Of a stretch of 64,000 nucleotides of DNA, positions 8,802 through 20,983 are shown in pieces. The number at the start of each line of letters is the position of its first letter. Position 1 is the stretch's first letter. The notes beneath the pieces are model-generated. The model made no database searches. It was not told the DNA's origin and saw only the letters and a program-made list of their open reading frames with translations. This stretch comes from Candidatus Synoicihabitans palmerolidicus (GTDB lineage: Bacteria; Verrucomicrobiota; Verrucomicrobiia; Opitutales; Opitutaceae), in contig JAGGDC010000001.1 in the NCBI GenBank assembly GCA_020809425.1, positions 1,364,001 through 1,428,000 on the forward strand, written 5' to 3'. Position numbers and translations under genes: made by a program.

Positions 8802-10905
8802 CTAGCGGCCCGTCTCTTGCAATGGCGCCGCTAGTCGGGCGTTACGTGCTTCTTCTGCAATCACCGCACCCAGCTCCCCGGGAACCGGTTCGTAGCCATG
8901 AAATGACTCCCGGTGCCCTCCCCGACTACCCGTCAGCGAGCGCAGCCGCGTGCTGTAATGACGCAACTCCCGCTGCGGGACGTGCGCCCGCACCGCCTGG
9001 AAATGACCATCCGCCTCAACTCCCAGAATTTTCCCTCGCCGTGACGATAGGTCCCCCAACACATCGCCTACACATGACTCTGGTATCTTCACCACAATTT
9101 CTAAAATCGGCTCCAGAAAACAGGGCTACGCTTCCATAAACGCTTCTTTGAAAGCGTGATAACCCTAAATCTGAAAGGCTATATCCTTGGAGTCCACCGG
9201 GTGCATTTTCCCATCATAAAAGTCCACGTTCACGTCTACTATATTGCAGCCCGCCAACACCCTTTCGCGGCAAACTTGCCGCACTCCCTTCTCCACCGAG
9301 GGCACAAATACTCTATCCACATTCGTCCCCACCAATGAGTGGTGAAACTCGACACCACTGCCGGCCTTCCCCCGGCGCAATCCGTATCCAGACCTCCGCA
9401 AATTTCCCGGCTCCTCCGGACTGCATCTTGTGCCGATACTTTGCCCCAGCCTGACCGCTGATCGTTTCCCGATACGGAATTCGCTCCTCCACCATCGACA
9501 CCTTCACGCCAAAACGTCGCCGCAATCGCTCGAGCGTTATCTGCAGATGAATTGTGCCCTGCCCCGCAATAATGGTCTGATGCACCTCGTCGTCCACCCG
9601 ATGATGAAACGACGGATCCTCTTCGCTCAAAGTAGTCAGCCCCACCGCAAACTTGTCATCGTCCCCGCGTGATTCGCACCCCAAGGCCGTATGAATATTC
9701 GGGGTGGGAAAATTGACCTGAGGCAATAGCACCGGCCTGGCCGCATCGCACAATGTATTGCCGGTATGCGTGTCCCGTAGCTTTACCGCCGCACCGATAT
9801 CTCCCGCCTGCAATCGCGTGACCGGCGTGCGTTTGTGCCCGTTCAGGAAATACAACTGACCAACTCGCTCCGTGCTGCCTTGCGCTGGATTATACAACGC
9901 CTGCCCCGCCACCACTTCCCCTGCATAAACTCGAAACAGGGATAACTCGCCCACTCCCGGCTCATTCATCGTCTTGAATACAAACAGCACCGGTGTGCGG
10001 TCATCCAGATTCACTTCGACCAGCTCTCCCTCTGGAGAACGTCCCTTCACCTGTTGGTGATCCATCGGCGAGGATTCGTATTTGGCAATGTGATCCAACA
10101 ACCTGGAAACCCCGATATTGGCTAATCCGGATACCGCAAAAACCGGCACAATAACCTCCGCCTCCAAGGCTTGGTGCAACCCTGCTCGCAGCTCATCTTC
10201 ACTTAATCCATCCTGCTCGAAAAACCGCTCCATCAGCGCATTGTCCGACTCGGCGACATATTCGATCACCTGCCGGTGCAAATCCTTCACCCGTATTGCC
10301 AATTCCCCCCTCGACCGGCGTTTCGTCGAAGTCTCCGGAACCGTCGGTCTTGAATGTGAGCACCTCGCTGCGCATCACGTCGAGCACCCGGTGGAATCCC
10401 GGCCCGGTTTCCAATGGGAGCGTTAGCGGAAATATGTTGGCTCCAAAATGAGCCCGTGCATCATCCAATACGGCGTCAAAATCGCTATTCGCCTTGTCCA
10501 GAGCGGTAATAACCAGCGTCTTTGGTAGGTGGTATTCATCCGCCGCTCGCCACATTTGATCCGTGCCGCCGCTATCCCCTGCCCCGCGTTGACCACGATC
10601 ACCGCCGAGTCGCCGACCCGTAGCGCACACAACGCCTCACTCACAAAATCCTGGTATCCGGGAGCACCCAGGATGTTGAGTTTCGCCCCCGCCCACTCGG
10701 TGCTCAACAATGTCGCATGCACCGAGATGCCATGTTCCTTTTCACTTGGATAGAAATCCGACATCGTCGACCCAGCTGCGACCGACCCCATTCGGCCAAT
10801 CTGACGGGTGCAGGCCAGCATCGCCTCCCCCAACGTCGTTTTCCCGGCTGACGCATGGCCGACTAGGGTGAAATTTATTAATTTTGGAGCGGGCTAGTCG
10901 GCCAT
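8802..10905 (-). pseudogene. Elongation factor G paralogue (EF-G2-like GTPase), multiply broken
   Basis: The reading begins at ATG 10905 (MAD), but codon 4 is TAG (10894-10896). The next residues are PAPKLINFTLVGHASAGKT with an intact P-loop. G-domain blocks follow (switch-II-like ILGAPGYQDFV, and TALDKAN for the NKxD position). Frame changes occur near 10580 and 10300. Domains II and III and the EF-G domain IV core (AGAKYRHKMQSGGAGKFAEV) run to about 9340, after another shift. An in-frame TGA near 9120 interrupts FMEA-PCFLEP, and the C-terminal domain V (PESCVGDVLGDLSSRRG) closes at 8802. This is the fusA-like paralogue of PVC bacteria, distinct from the essential fusA, so its loss is tolerable. 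At least four lesions make it a clear pseudogene. Confidence 0.85.
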
Positions 10906-11230
10906 GGGGTTAGGCTTCGTTAGGGGTTACCGTGGAGTCCGCTTACGGCCTCGGACTGGGGATTAGTCACCGTCAGGCGGATACTCCGCCTGTTCCGGCG
11001 CAACCGCCTCTGTGGGCGGTCCTCGAGTTCCATGCCTTCGCGGGCAAACATCATGCGGTTAATTTTGCCTGCAATCCGGGACAGGCCAACCACGAAGCAC
11101 CGCACCCCAAGTCATGCACATGCTTTCGCAAAAGGTGCGCCTCCTGCCCCCCGGTCGGGGCGGACCGGCAAATAGCGTACCAACCTTGCCCCCCCGCGTT
11201 CCCTTTTAGCACTCCCGGTTCTTTGCGTCA
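10906..11230. other. 325-bp stretch without a convincing gene
   Basis: Between the EF-G pseudogene start and the MscS pseudogene start there is one 61-codon minus-strand frame (10920-11105). It has basic, Arg-rich composition (CFVVGLSRIAGKINR then RPQRRLRRNRRSIRL). It could be the decayed end of a gene whose beginning I cannot recognise, or chance. No terminator, RNA or repeat was seen. Confidence 0.3.
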
Positions 11231-12263
11231 GTGACCAATCTCCTCGCCGACCTAGTCCCTCTCGTCGCCACCGCGGTCGTTTGCGGAATCACGCTCCGAT
11301 TGGTTCCCTGGCTGCTCCTCGAACGGACGCCCCATCTCGGCAACGAGCGCAAACTCCCTCGCCAACTGGTTGTGCTGTTCCTGGCGCTGGCCTCCATCGC
11401 CGCCCTCGCCCTTTCCCTCCCCGTCAGCGACAGCAACCGCAATCAAGTGCTGGGCTTGGTGGGCCTCATTTTCTCGGGCATGTTCGCTTTCTCTTCCACC
11501 ACCATGGTCGCCAACCTGACGGCCGGCATGATGCTGCGCGTGACCAAACCGTTCCGCACCAGAGATTTCATCCACGTCGACGATCATCTGGGTCGTGTAT
11601 CCGAACGGGGACTGCTCGACACGGAGATCCAAACCGAACACCGGAATCTGGTCGCCTTCCCTCACACCTATCTCATCACCCATCCGGGCACCACCATTCG
11701 CGCCTCAGGCACGATCGTCTCAGTTTCCCTCTCTCGGCTACGACGGCAATCACGCCACCGTGGAACCCCTGCTGATCGGCGCCGCAACCGCCGCCGGCCT
11801 GAGCGAACCGTTTGTGCAAATTCGAGACCTCGGCGACTTCGCCGTCACCTATCGGATCGCCGGGCTGCTCACCGAGGTTACAAACCTGCTCACCACCCGC
11901 TCCAACCTCAACCGACACATCCTCGACACGCTGCATCGGGCCGAGATCGAAATCGCATCGCCGTCCATCATGCTGCAACGCCCCTTGCGTGACGATCAGA
12001 CTCTAATATCTCCGTTGGCTCGCACCTCGAAAACTCCCTCGCCTGCGCCTGCCTCCACCGCCGAAACCCTCGCGTTTGACAAAGCGGATCGGGCCGAAAA
12101 GCAAGAACTACAGCGGCTCAAACTCGAGTCTCAAATCACCGCGCTTGAAGCCGCCCGTGGCCAGACCCCCGAGGCCGATCTCTCGGTCATCATCTCCCAG
12201 ATCGAATCGCTTCGTTCCGAACTCGCCACACTTGACCAGAAATCGCCCCTCGAAACGCCGTAA
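11231..12263 (+). pseudogene. MscS-family small-conductance mechanosensitive channel, one indel
   Basis: Such channels release solutes on osmotic downshock. From GTG 11231 there are at least two transmembrane helices (LVPLVATAVVCGITLRLV and LVVLFLALASIAALALSL). Next come the pore-lining helix region (MFAFSSTTMVANLTAGMML) and the beta-domain (FRTRDFIHVDDHLGRV). At about 11725 a two-base slip in a CTCTCT tract breaks the frame. It resumes at LGYDGNHATVEPLL and runs through the mixed alpha/beta domain to a charged coiled-coil tail, stop at 12261-12263. One dinucleotide-repeat indel is the only lesion seen. This could be pseudogene, slippage variation or a sequencing artefact, and I favour the first because most neighbours are broken. 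Confidence 0.75.
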
Positions 12264-12301
12264 GTCTCCGTCCGTCCCTTCCCCGACCCTCTCTAATTTT
12301 C

Positions 12302-14187
12302 GTGCCCCTCCTTCGCCTTCCCACCGCCCTGCTCATCTGGCTCGTTGTCATGCCCCTCACTCATGCAACGACATCAGATCGCCCCAACATCCTCTGGCTG
12401 ACCAGCGAGGACCATGGTCCTCACATGGGGTGCTACGGTGACACCTACGCCACACCACTCCTCACATCGACGCCCTCGCCCGTGGTGGCCTGCGCTACAA
12501 CCGCGCTTGGTCCAACGCCCCGATCTGCGCTCCCGCCCGCACGACTCTGATCTCCGGACTCTACCCACCGTCCACCGGCGCTCAACACATGCGTAGCTTC
12601 GTGCCCGCGCCCTCTCTCCAACCCGCCTACCCGGGCTTCCTCCGCCAAGCAGGTTACTACTTTACCAACAACAAGAAAACCGATTACAATCTTTTCACCC
12701 CCGCCGACCTTTGGTTGGCGTCTTCCTCTCGGGCTCATTGGCGTAACCGTCCAGTGAATACTCCTTTCTTCGCCATTTTTAATGCCTTCCAAAGCCACGA
12801 AAGCCAGTTCCGTATCCGCCCGCACGACGCCATCCACGATCCTGCGAAATTTGCCGTGCCGCCCTACCAACCTGACGACCACGTCGTGCGTCAGGATTGG
12901 GCCCAATACTACGACACCGTTACCGCCGCCGACGCTCAAGCCGGCGCCCGCCTCGCGGAACTTGCCACTGACGGTCTAACCGAGGACACCATCGTGTTCT
13001 TTCTACTACAGCGATCACGGCGCCGGCATGCCGAGCCACAAACGTAATCCCAACAACCCCGGTCTCCAAGTCGCCTTCGTCGTCTACATTCCCGAGAAAT
13101 TCGCCCATCTTAGACCGGATGACTACGTCGCGGGCGGCAGCTCCGACCGCCTCGTAAGTTTCATCGATTTCGCTCCCACCCTCCTCCGTCTCGTCGGGAT
13201 CACCCCTCCGGCATGGATGCAGGGTCACGCTTTCCTGGGTGAACACATCACGCCCCCCCTCCGCATATGTTCGGATTCCGTGGCCGCATGGATGAACGCA
13301 CCGACTTCGTCCGCACCATCACCGATGGTCGCTACGTCTACCTGCGTAACTTTCGTCCCGACCTTCCCGCCGAGCAACACGTGGACTACCCGTTTCAAAC
13401 CCCTTCCACGCAACGCTGGTTCGACCTGTTCCAAGCCGGCCAACTCAACGCCATTTAATCCGCTTTTTGACTCCCCTCTCCTTCTGTCGAGCTCTACGAT
13501 CTGGAAAACGATCCTCACGAAACCAACAACCTCGCCGACGCTGACTCTCATCAGGCCATTCGAGACCGACTCGCCGACGCCTTGATTCTTCCCCTGCGCG
13601 AAACACGTGATCTCGGCTTTCTCCCCGAAGGCAAAATTCACCGGCGCGCCCAAGGAGATTCGCCCTACGATTGGGCCCGCCGCGGCGAAAACTACCCCAT
13701 CGATCGTATCATGCCCGTAGCTCTTGCCGCCACCAACGGTACGATCACTGAACCTTCGACTCTCCAGGCTCAATTCGCCGACCCCGAAGCCGCCATCCGC
13801 TACTGGACACTGTTTGGACTCAGCCAACAACCGCTTGACGGCATCACGGCCCAATTGCCCTCCATCGCAGCGTTATTGAACAACGAAGCCTCATCCGTGC
13901 AGATACTCGCCGCCACGCTCCTGGTGCGCTACGGCGACGACGCGATTCGCACCTCCGCGCTCAACCACCTCGCGTATTGGGCGGATCCGCACGGCGATCA
14001 CTTCAAAGTGATGGCCGCCCTCGCCGCCATCGACGCGCTGAACTCACTCGCAACTCCCGTGCATGATCTTCTGCGTGAATATCCCCGAAAAACCACCCAT
14101 TTACCGCATCGCCGCTACCAACACGATGTCGACAAACTGATCGCCCACATTCAGGGAGCGGCATCCAATGCCCCTCGCTTGAACTAG
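12302..14187 (+). pseudogene. Secreted sulfatase (N-sulfoglucosamine sulfohydrolase-like), several frameshifts
   Basis: The gene starts at GTG 12302 with a signal peptide ([12 protein letters not shown]). The sulfatase core [20 protein letters not shown] follows, with the metal-binding Asp. The formylglycine motif C-x-P-x-R is present as [11 protein letters not shown] near 12530, in a shifted frame. Further segments carry the second metal site (YYSDHGAGMPSHKR), the VELYDLENDPHETNNLA block typical of sulfatases, and a C-terminal HEAT-like helical part of about 120 residues. Breaks are needed near 12465, 13005, 13265 and 13480. It once desulfated glycans in the periplasm or outside the cell. 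It lies with esterase, dehydrogenase and isomerase remnants in a former carbohydrate-use region. Confidence 0.8.
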
Positions 14188-14212
14188 CGCTGCCCTTCTT
14201 CGAACTACTGCC

Positions 14213-15139
14213 GTGAATCGTCGCCATTTTATGAATACTACGGCCTTGGTCGGCATCGCCGCGACCCTCAACCTGCGCGCGGAACCGACTCGAAAACCGA
14301 AACCGGTGAGCGGCGTGCATCTGTTCTCAAAACACCTGCAATTCCTCGATTTCGATCCGATGGCCGCCGTCACCGCCGACATGGGCTTCACTGGCGTCGA
14401 CCTCACAGTGCGCCCGGGAGGTCACGTCGAGCCTGCCCATGCGAAACGCGATCTCCCTCGCGCCGCCGGTCTCAAACCTGTCATGTGCACCACCGATCTG
14501 GTTTCCGTCCACCAAGCCCACGCGGATACTCTACTCGGCGCCATCGCCGATGCCGGTTTCACCGACGTGCGCCTGGGTTGGCACAAATTCCCTGCCGATC
14601 TCCCTCTCAATTTGGGCGTGGAGTCTTTCAAGCCCGTCGCGCATGGATTAGCTGACTGTCCTGCAAAAACACGGTCTCCGGGGCGCCTTTCAGAACCACT
14701 CCGGCACCGGCTATGTGGGCGCCTCCCTTTGGGCACTTTGACAAATTTTTGACGGCATTGACCCAACCTCATCGGTGTGCAGTTCGACATCCGTCATGCC
14801 ACGGCCGAACGCGGAGTGTCTTGGCCCAACGAACTACGCCTCGCCGCATCCAAAATCGCTACCCTTGCCCTGCAAGACTTCGCCTGGAGGGAAGACCCCT
14901 CCACCCACCGCGGACAACTCATCGATACCCCCATTGCCGCTGGATGGGTCGACTTCCCTCGATACTTCAGCCTGTTAAATGAGCATGCGGTCACCGCGCC
15001 CGCCAGCCTTCATCTCGAATACGACATCGGCGGCGCCCAACACGGCCACCGTCAACTGACTTGCCCTCCCGCACAAGTCTACTCCACTATGCGTCGGGAT
15101 TTCGCACAGGTCAAAACGCTTGCCGCCGCGGTAAACTGA
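14213..15139 (+). pseudogene. Sugar phosphate isomerase/epimerase (TIM barrel), Tat-like leader, frameshifted
   Basis: From GTG 14213 (or ATG 14231) there is a short leader NRRHFMNTTALVGIAATL, reminiscent of Tat-exported PVC proteins but without a full twin-Arg consensus. Then come xylose-isomerase-like barrel strands (MGFTGVDLTVRPGGHVEP, AGFTDVRLGWHKFP). The frame is lost near 14655 and again near 14760. The C-terminal half returns with IGVQFDIRHATAERG and ends in FAQVKTLAAAVN at 15139. Substrate unknown. It follows the sulfatase by 26 bp, so the two were probably co-transcribed for sugar use. Confidence 0.75.
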
Positions 15140-15156
15140 TCTCGAATCGGCCAAGC

Positions 15157-16251
<1,095 letters not shown>

Positions 16252-18006
16252 CTACCGTTTGCCGAGGTAGGCCTGCACGTCCGCCAACGCCCGCGTATTG
16301 AATACATTGTGTGCTTCCAACCGCCCCTTCCGCGCCGCGTTGATTCCGGCCGCCACGTGGTCCAAACCGGCACACTCATGCGCATCTGGATTGATCGAGC
16401 ATAACAAACCGCGCTCGGCCGCCTTTTGCCACCAACGCCAGTCGAGATCCAATCGCCAGGGGCTCGCATTTAACTCGATGATCGTCTCGTTCGCGATCGC
16501 TGCATCGATAACTTTCGCCAAATCAACCTTGTAAGCTTCGCGTCGCAGCAGCACCCGTCCCGTCGGATGTCCCAGCATGGTCACATGCGGATTCTCCACC
16601 GCGCGAATGATCCGTTGGGTCATCTCCTCTTCACTTTGCGAAAACGCATTGTGCACCGAGGCCACCACATAATCGAGCTGCGCCAAAATCTCATCGGAAA
16701 AATCAAGCCGACCGTCGGTCAGAATATCCACTTCGCTACCCGAAAAAATGTGCGTCGAATAGGCTCCCCCTGCATTGAGTTTCCGTATGTCTGCCACCTG
16801 TTTAAGCACGCGCTCCTCATCAAGTCCATTGGCTTGAAAACTGGCCTTCGAGTGATCCGCGATCCCCAAATACTCCCACCCGCGTTCACTCGCTGCCGCT
16901 GCCATTTCCGCCAACGTATTTCGCCCGTCACTCGCCGTCGTATGATTGTGAAACGCCCCCCTCAAGTCAGTCGCCTCAATGAAACGGGGAAACTGCGTGC
17001 TCGCCGCCACTTCGATTTCTCCCATCCCTTCTCGCAAAGCCGGCGGGACCCAAGCCAAGCCGAGTTGTTCCCACAACTCGGCTTCATCCGTGATGATCAC
17101 ACTTTCTCCGCGCTCCGCCTTTTCCTTCGCCATGCCGTCTCCTTCCGCCGGCACCAATCCCCACTCGGATAGACTCTGACCGCGTTCCAACGCCCGCTGC
17201 CGCATCGCGACATTGTGATCCTTCGACCCCGTAAAATGATGCAAGGCGAAGGCAAACTGTGCTGGCGGTACGACTCGGAGATCCGCCTGCAACCCGCTCC
17301 CAAACCGCACACTGGATTTCGTCTCTCCGCGCGCCGTCACTTCTTTGACTTCGGGGAGCCCACAAAACCAGGCCATCACAGGGCCAGGCGTCGACGATCC
17401 CACAATGAAGTCCACATCTCCCACCGTTTCCATCCCCCGCCTCAAACTCCCGGCCGCCTCGGCTCGCTCCACCTCAGCCAACTCTCTCAATCCGGCCACG
17501 ATCGGCCGGGCCACTTCGTTCGCCTTCCACCAAAGATGGCGCTTCCCATACGCCTCTCGATTGCGAATGCCTTCGGCAATTTTCTCCTGCGATTTCGCTC
17601 CAAACCCGGCCAACCCCGCTACTCGTCCGTCGGCGCAGGCCTGCGCCAACCCCGCCATCATGTCCACGCCCAGTTTTTCGTGAATCGCTTTGATCTTTTT
17701 CGCTCCCAAGCCCGGCACATCCAACATTTCCACCAAGCCTGGCGCAATCGAGGCCTTCAGCTTCTCAAAGAAGTCCAACTGCCCCGTGGTGTGCAATTCC
17801 CCGATCTTTTGCGCCAACGCCGTCCCGATCCCCTTGATCGAATCCAACTTCTCATCCGCGATCAGTCGTTCCAGTTCGTCCTGCTCAAGTGACTCCAACA
17901 CTCGTGCCCCACCGTTGTAAGCCCGAATCTTGAACGGATTCTCCCCTTTCAACTCCAGCAGTACCGCGATCTCTTCCAACACTTCTGCAATCTCGTTCTT
18001 CGTCAT
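16252..18006 (-). CDS. polX: DNA polymerase/3'-5' exonuclease PolX
   Basis: This 584-residue repair enzyme is a family X polymerase joined to a PHP exonuclease domain. The N-terminal helix-hairpin-helix region ([18 protein letters not shown], then [13 protein letters not shown]) binds gapped DNA. The nucleotidyltransferase motif [17 protein letters not shown] lies near residue 190 with its Asp pair, and DLRVV supplies the third Asp. From about residue 335 the PHP domain shows [19 protein letters not shown] and [13 protein letters not shown] with metal-binding His and Asp. I chose ATG 18006 because [14 protein letters not shown] is the usual family N-terminus; upstream in-frame codons look unrelated. 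The frame is intact over 1.75 kb beside a heavily broken gmd. Confidence 0.93.
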   Translation of the reverse strand: MTKNEIAEVLEEIAVLLELKGENPFKIRAYNGGARVLESLEQDELERLIADEKLDSIKGIGTALAQKIGELHTTGQLDFFEKLKASIAPGLVEMLDVPGLGAKKIKAIHEKLGVDMMAGLAQACADGRVAGLAGFGAKSQEKIAEGIRNREAYGKRHLWWKANEVARPIVAGLRELAEVERAEAAGSLRRGMETVGDVDFIVGSSTPGPVMAWFCGLPEVKEVTARGETKSSVRFGSGLQADLRVVPPAQFAFALHHFTGSKDHNVAMRQRALERGQSLSEWGLVPAEGDGMAKEKAERGESVIITDEAELWEQLGLAWVPPALREGMGEIEVAASTQFPRFIEATDLRGAFHNHTTASDGRNTLAEMAAAASERGWEYLGIADHSKASFQANGLDEERVLKQVADIRKLNAGGAYSTHIFSGSEVDILTDGRLDFSDEILAQLDYVVASVHNAFSQSEEEMTQRIIRAVENPHVTMLGHPTGRVLLRREAYKVDLAKVIDAAIANETIIELNASPWRLDLDWRWWQKAAERGLLCSINPDAHECAGLDHVAAGINAARKGRLEAHNVFNTRALADVQAYLGKR

Positions 18007-18179
18007 ACCGGTAGCTATCCGCGATCCGCCTTCTTCGGTCAACTCCCCCCACTCAATCGTTCCAACGGGCCAACGCTTCCCGGGTTGCCGCTACATACAT
18101 TTGGGGGCTACCCCATTTTCCCTTTTTGACATTCCTTGTCCCGACTTGAAACTCGGCTGCCTTCGTCCCGCTTTGCGCC

Positions 18180-18593
18180 ATGCCCGCCTTCACCTATACT
18201 CGCACTATTCATTTCCCCGACACCGATGCCGCCGGGGTCGTCTTTTTTGTGCGCTATTTGGCCATCGCCCACGAGGGCTATGAGGAGGCTCTCGCCTCCG
18301 TCGGTATGCCACTGGCCACTTTCTTTGCCGACCATGGCGTCATCGTGCCCATCGCCAAAAGCGAAGCGTCCTACCTGCGCCCGCTCACTTGTGGGGATCA
18401 AGTGGAGGTCGAACTCACGCCCTCCCGCCTCTCCGAGCATAGTTTCGCTCTCGACTTCGTCATGTGGAAACTCACGCCAGTGCGCAAACGCGCCGCGGTG
18501 ATCCGCACGGAACACATGTGCATCGCGTCAGCTTCCCACCATCGTCTTGCCCTACCCACCCCCCTGGCTAACTGGGTCGACGCCTCCGCTTAG
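18180..18593 (+). CDS. menI: Hotdog-fold acyl-CoA thioesterase, probable DHNA-CoA hydrolase
   Basis: This 137-residue 4-hydroxybenzoyl-CoA-type thioesterase carries the active-site block HFPDTDAAGVVFF near residue 11, with the Asp and helix N-terminus used in catalysis. It ends four bases inside the end of menE, which is on the other strand. menC follows menE, so a role in menaquinone synthesis (hydrolysis of 1,4-dihydroxy-2-naphthoyl-CoA) is the natural inference. The family itself is not specific, and the gene symbol rests on context. Start ATG 18180 agrees with family length. It is divergent from polX with 173 bp between them. Confidence 0.8.
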   Translation: MPAFTYTRTIHFPDTDAAGVVFFVRYLAIAHEGYEEALASVGMPLATFFADHGVIVPIAKSEASYLRPLTCGDQVEVELTPSRLSEHSFALDFVMWKLTPVRKRAAVIRTEHMCIASASHHRLALPTPLANWVDASA

Positions 18594-19825
18594 TTTCCCG
18601 CCGAGGCCAAGCGCTTCATCGCAAGTTTCTTCAATTCCGCCCGGTTCACCTTCCCCATGGCATTCTCCGGCCAGGGAGCGATCATCACAAAGTTCTTGGG
18701 CTGCTTGAATCGCGCCAACCGTCCTGCCATAGCCTGTCTCACCGCCGTCTCATCAAAGAGGTCCTGCCCGGCCGGATAACACGCCACCACCCGCTGCCCC
18801 CAATCGTCATCCGGGACTCCCACCACCGCAACCTGGCTCATCTCACTTGATTCGCGCCACACCGTCTCCACTTCCACGGGATCTATTTTCTCGCCCCCAC
18901 TAATGATCAACGCGTCCACCCGTCCTCCGATGTGCAACCGCCCGGCATCATCGTAACTGCCCCAGTCCCCCGTCGGCCATCGCCCATCGATCACGGCGTC
19001 CGGCCAGTATCCATGAAACAACGACGCACCTTCCAGCTCGATTCCACCCGTCTCGCCTACGGTCACTTTTACATGGGGCAATAGGGTCCCCACGCCATTC
19101 GCGCCGGCCAAAAATTCGTCCGCGCGTAATGCCGCAACCACCGCCGCCGACTCAGTCATTCCATAAGAAGGCGCCAACCGTATCCCCAATTCTCGGGCCT
19201 CTCTTCGCAGTGTCTGCCACGCCGGTCCGCCTCCAATCAAAATCTGGTCAAATTGACGCAACCAATCCCGGCCGGCCTCCATCCTGAGCAGTCTCACGAG
19301 CTGCGTCGGTACGAGTGATGTCACGGGACTCTCGAGATCCACCTTCGGTCCTCCGCCTTCCATCAACCCCGTCCAGTCGACGTCGATATGCGTGCCGCCC
19401 GTATACACACAACGCAGCCATCCCATCAATCCTCCGACGTGATATAGCGGCAGTACGCCCATCGCATTCACTTCCCCGTGATTGAAATGCGCGCAAAATC
19501 CGCGCACCGCCGCCGCCAGCGTGCTCTGATCGTGCCGCGCTAACTTGGTCTTTCCCGACGAGCCTCCCGTGGGAATGAGCAGCCAACCGTGCTCGGTGTC
19601 CCATGGTGTCGGGGTCATTTGCACCAGCCGGTCGAACTGTGCTCGCTCTTGACTCATCCAATCCGGATTCGCCAACGCCACCATGGCATCCGCTGCCACG
19701 GCTTCCGCCAACGCCCGTTTGAAAGCCGACGACTCCCATTCGGATATGACCACTACCCTTTCGGCCCTTGCTCGTGGCCGCCCCGGGCTCGCTCCCAGTA
19801 TGTGGGCTAACTCACTGCGTTCCAT
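18590..19825 (-). CDS. menE: o-Succinylbenzoate-CoA ligase (adenylate-forming)
   Basis: This 411-residue enzyme activates o-succinylbenzoate with ATP and CoA in menaquinone synthesis. Visible motifs are the phosphate loop LIPTGGSSGKTKLA, SYGMTESAAVV, PTGDWGSYDDAGRL, the hinge region HIGGRVDALIISGGEKI, and the C-terminal catalytic Lys in MGKVNRAEL. It is short for the superfamily but normal for compact MenE forms. ATG 19825 lies inside the 3' end of menC, giving a 19-bp overlap, so the two are one transcript read menC then menE. The frame is intact. Confidence 0.9.
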   Translation of the reverse strand: MERSELAHILGASPGRPRARAERVVVISEWESSAFKRALAEAVAADAMVALANPDWMSQERAQFDRLVQMTPTPWDTEHGWLLIPTGGSSGKTKLARHDQSTLAAAVRGFCAHFNHGEVNAMGVLPLYHVGGLMGWLRCVYTGGTHIDVDWTGLMEGGGPKVDLESPVTSLVPTQLVRLLRMEAGRDWLRQFDQILIGGGPAWQTLRREARELGIRLAPSYGMTESAAVVAALRADEFLAGANGVGTLLPHVKVTVGETGGIELEGASLFHGYWPDAVIDGRWPTGDWGSYDDAGRLHIGGRVDALIISGGEKIDPVEVETVWRESSEMSQVAVVGVPDDDWGQRVVACYPAGQDLFDETAVRQAMAGRLARFKQPKNFVMIAPWPENAMGKVNRAELKKLAMKRLASAGN

Positions 19826-20826
19826 AGTTCTTCCTTGTTCAACGTTTCCACGTCCGACCAACGCACAAAGGGCATCGCCGTGGGCCCGTTGGCCCGGCGG
19901 TCGGTAAACAACGGCCAAACTCCCGTCCCCAATTCCCGCGACTTTCCGGCATGCGCAAATGCCATTTCATAAAGACTTCGCGCCCCCACCGCGGTCTCCA
20001 ACGCACTCGAGTAGACCACATCCAATCCGTGCGTTTTAATGACGTGTTGCAGAGCCGACGGATCCCCCAGCAGGGCCACTTTCAGCACCCACACCCCGCT
20101 CCACTCCCCATCGATCCAACGCCACAGATCCTCCCTGCCCACCAATGACTCATCCAACGCCAACTTTGTCGGATAATCCTCCGCCAATCCGCGCAACAAG
20201 TCCTCCATTTTCGCCCCGCCCGCTGCCACCGGCTGCTCCACAAACTCAATCATCGCTCGATCCGCGCAGTAATCCAACCAGCCTTCGGCCTGCCTCCGTT
20301 CCCACGCTCCATTGGCATCCAAACGCACCCGACTTTCTGCCGGGAGCTCCGCCAACACCTCATCCAACCATCCGCGCTCATCCCGCGGATCCGCCACCCC
20401 GACCTTAAGCTTAAAAGTCCGGAACCCCATCTCCGCCCGCTCCATCGCCACCCGCGTCGCACCGCGTCCGGCGGGCAACAGCGCCGCCACCGGCAGGTAG
20501 TCGTGTACCCGCGTCAACTCCGTGCCTCCGGCCATTTCCGCCCGCGCCGCCGCCAATGCAAATCCGACCGTGCCGCCTTCTTGAATCACCACTTCGTCAA
20601 TGGCTTCGTCGGTCGACTTATCACCAATCGCCGCCAAACGGGCTTGCACTGTTGCCGTCGTCTCTCGCCCAAATCCAGGCACCGGTGACGCTTCTCCGTA
20701 ACCGATTCGCCCGTGCGCGTCTTCCAGTTTCACCAGCACCCCTTCGCGCACTGACCACAGGCCGTGTGCGGTGCGCAACGGTTCGCGGAACTCAAACGCA
20801 TAGGATTTTAATAGAATACGGATCAC
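19807..20826 (-). CDS. menC: o-Succinylbenzoate synthase (enolase superfamily)
   Basis: This 339-residue dehydratase converts SHCHC to o-succinylbenzoate. The enolase-superfamily active site is complete: KxK in FKLKVG, metal ligands in RLDANGAW, IEFVEQP and LALDES, and the second Lys in VWVLKVALLGD. GTG at 20826 was chosen because the following VIRILLKSYAFEFREPL is the standard N-terminal strand; further upstream the frame is open but unlike the family. It overlaps menE. The other men genes (menF/D/H/B/A) are not in the window. It is divergent from guaB with a 157-bp shared upstream region. Confidence 0.92.
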   Translation of the reverse strand: MIRILLKSYAFEFREPLRTAHGLWSVREGVLVKLEDAHGRIGYGEASPVPGFGRETTATVQARLAAIGDKSTDEAIDEVVIQEGGTVGFALAAARAEMAGGTELTRVHDYLPVAALLPAGRGATRVAMERAEMGFRTFKLKVGVADPRDERGWLDEVLAELPAESRVRLDANGAWERRQAEGWLDYCADRAMIEFVEQPVAAGGAKMEDLLRGLAEDYPTKLALDESLVGREDLWRWIDGEWSGVWVLKVALLGDPSALQHVIKTHGLDVVYSSALETAVGARSLYEMAFAHAGKSRELGTGVWPLFTDRRANGPTAMPFVRWSDVETLNKEELWNAVS

Positions 20827-20983
20827 AAGAGTTCCATGCTGACTCCACGTGCCCCCTGCCTGAAACGCTAAAATATCGAAAATCGCACCCTCTCTTCCAT
20901 CCGCACAAATCCAGCTTTTCGACCTGCTTGCATTAAAAAATTTGCTCCCCAGCGACAGAAGCCTACTACGTTCGTGGCAACTC

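Noticed and set aside
10920..11105. 61-codon Arg-rich minus-strand frame as a gene
   Set aside because: There is no family match or convincing start. It could be chance in GC-rich DNA, so it is recorded only within the gap entry.
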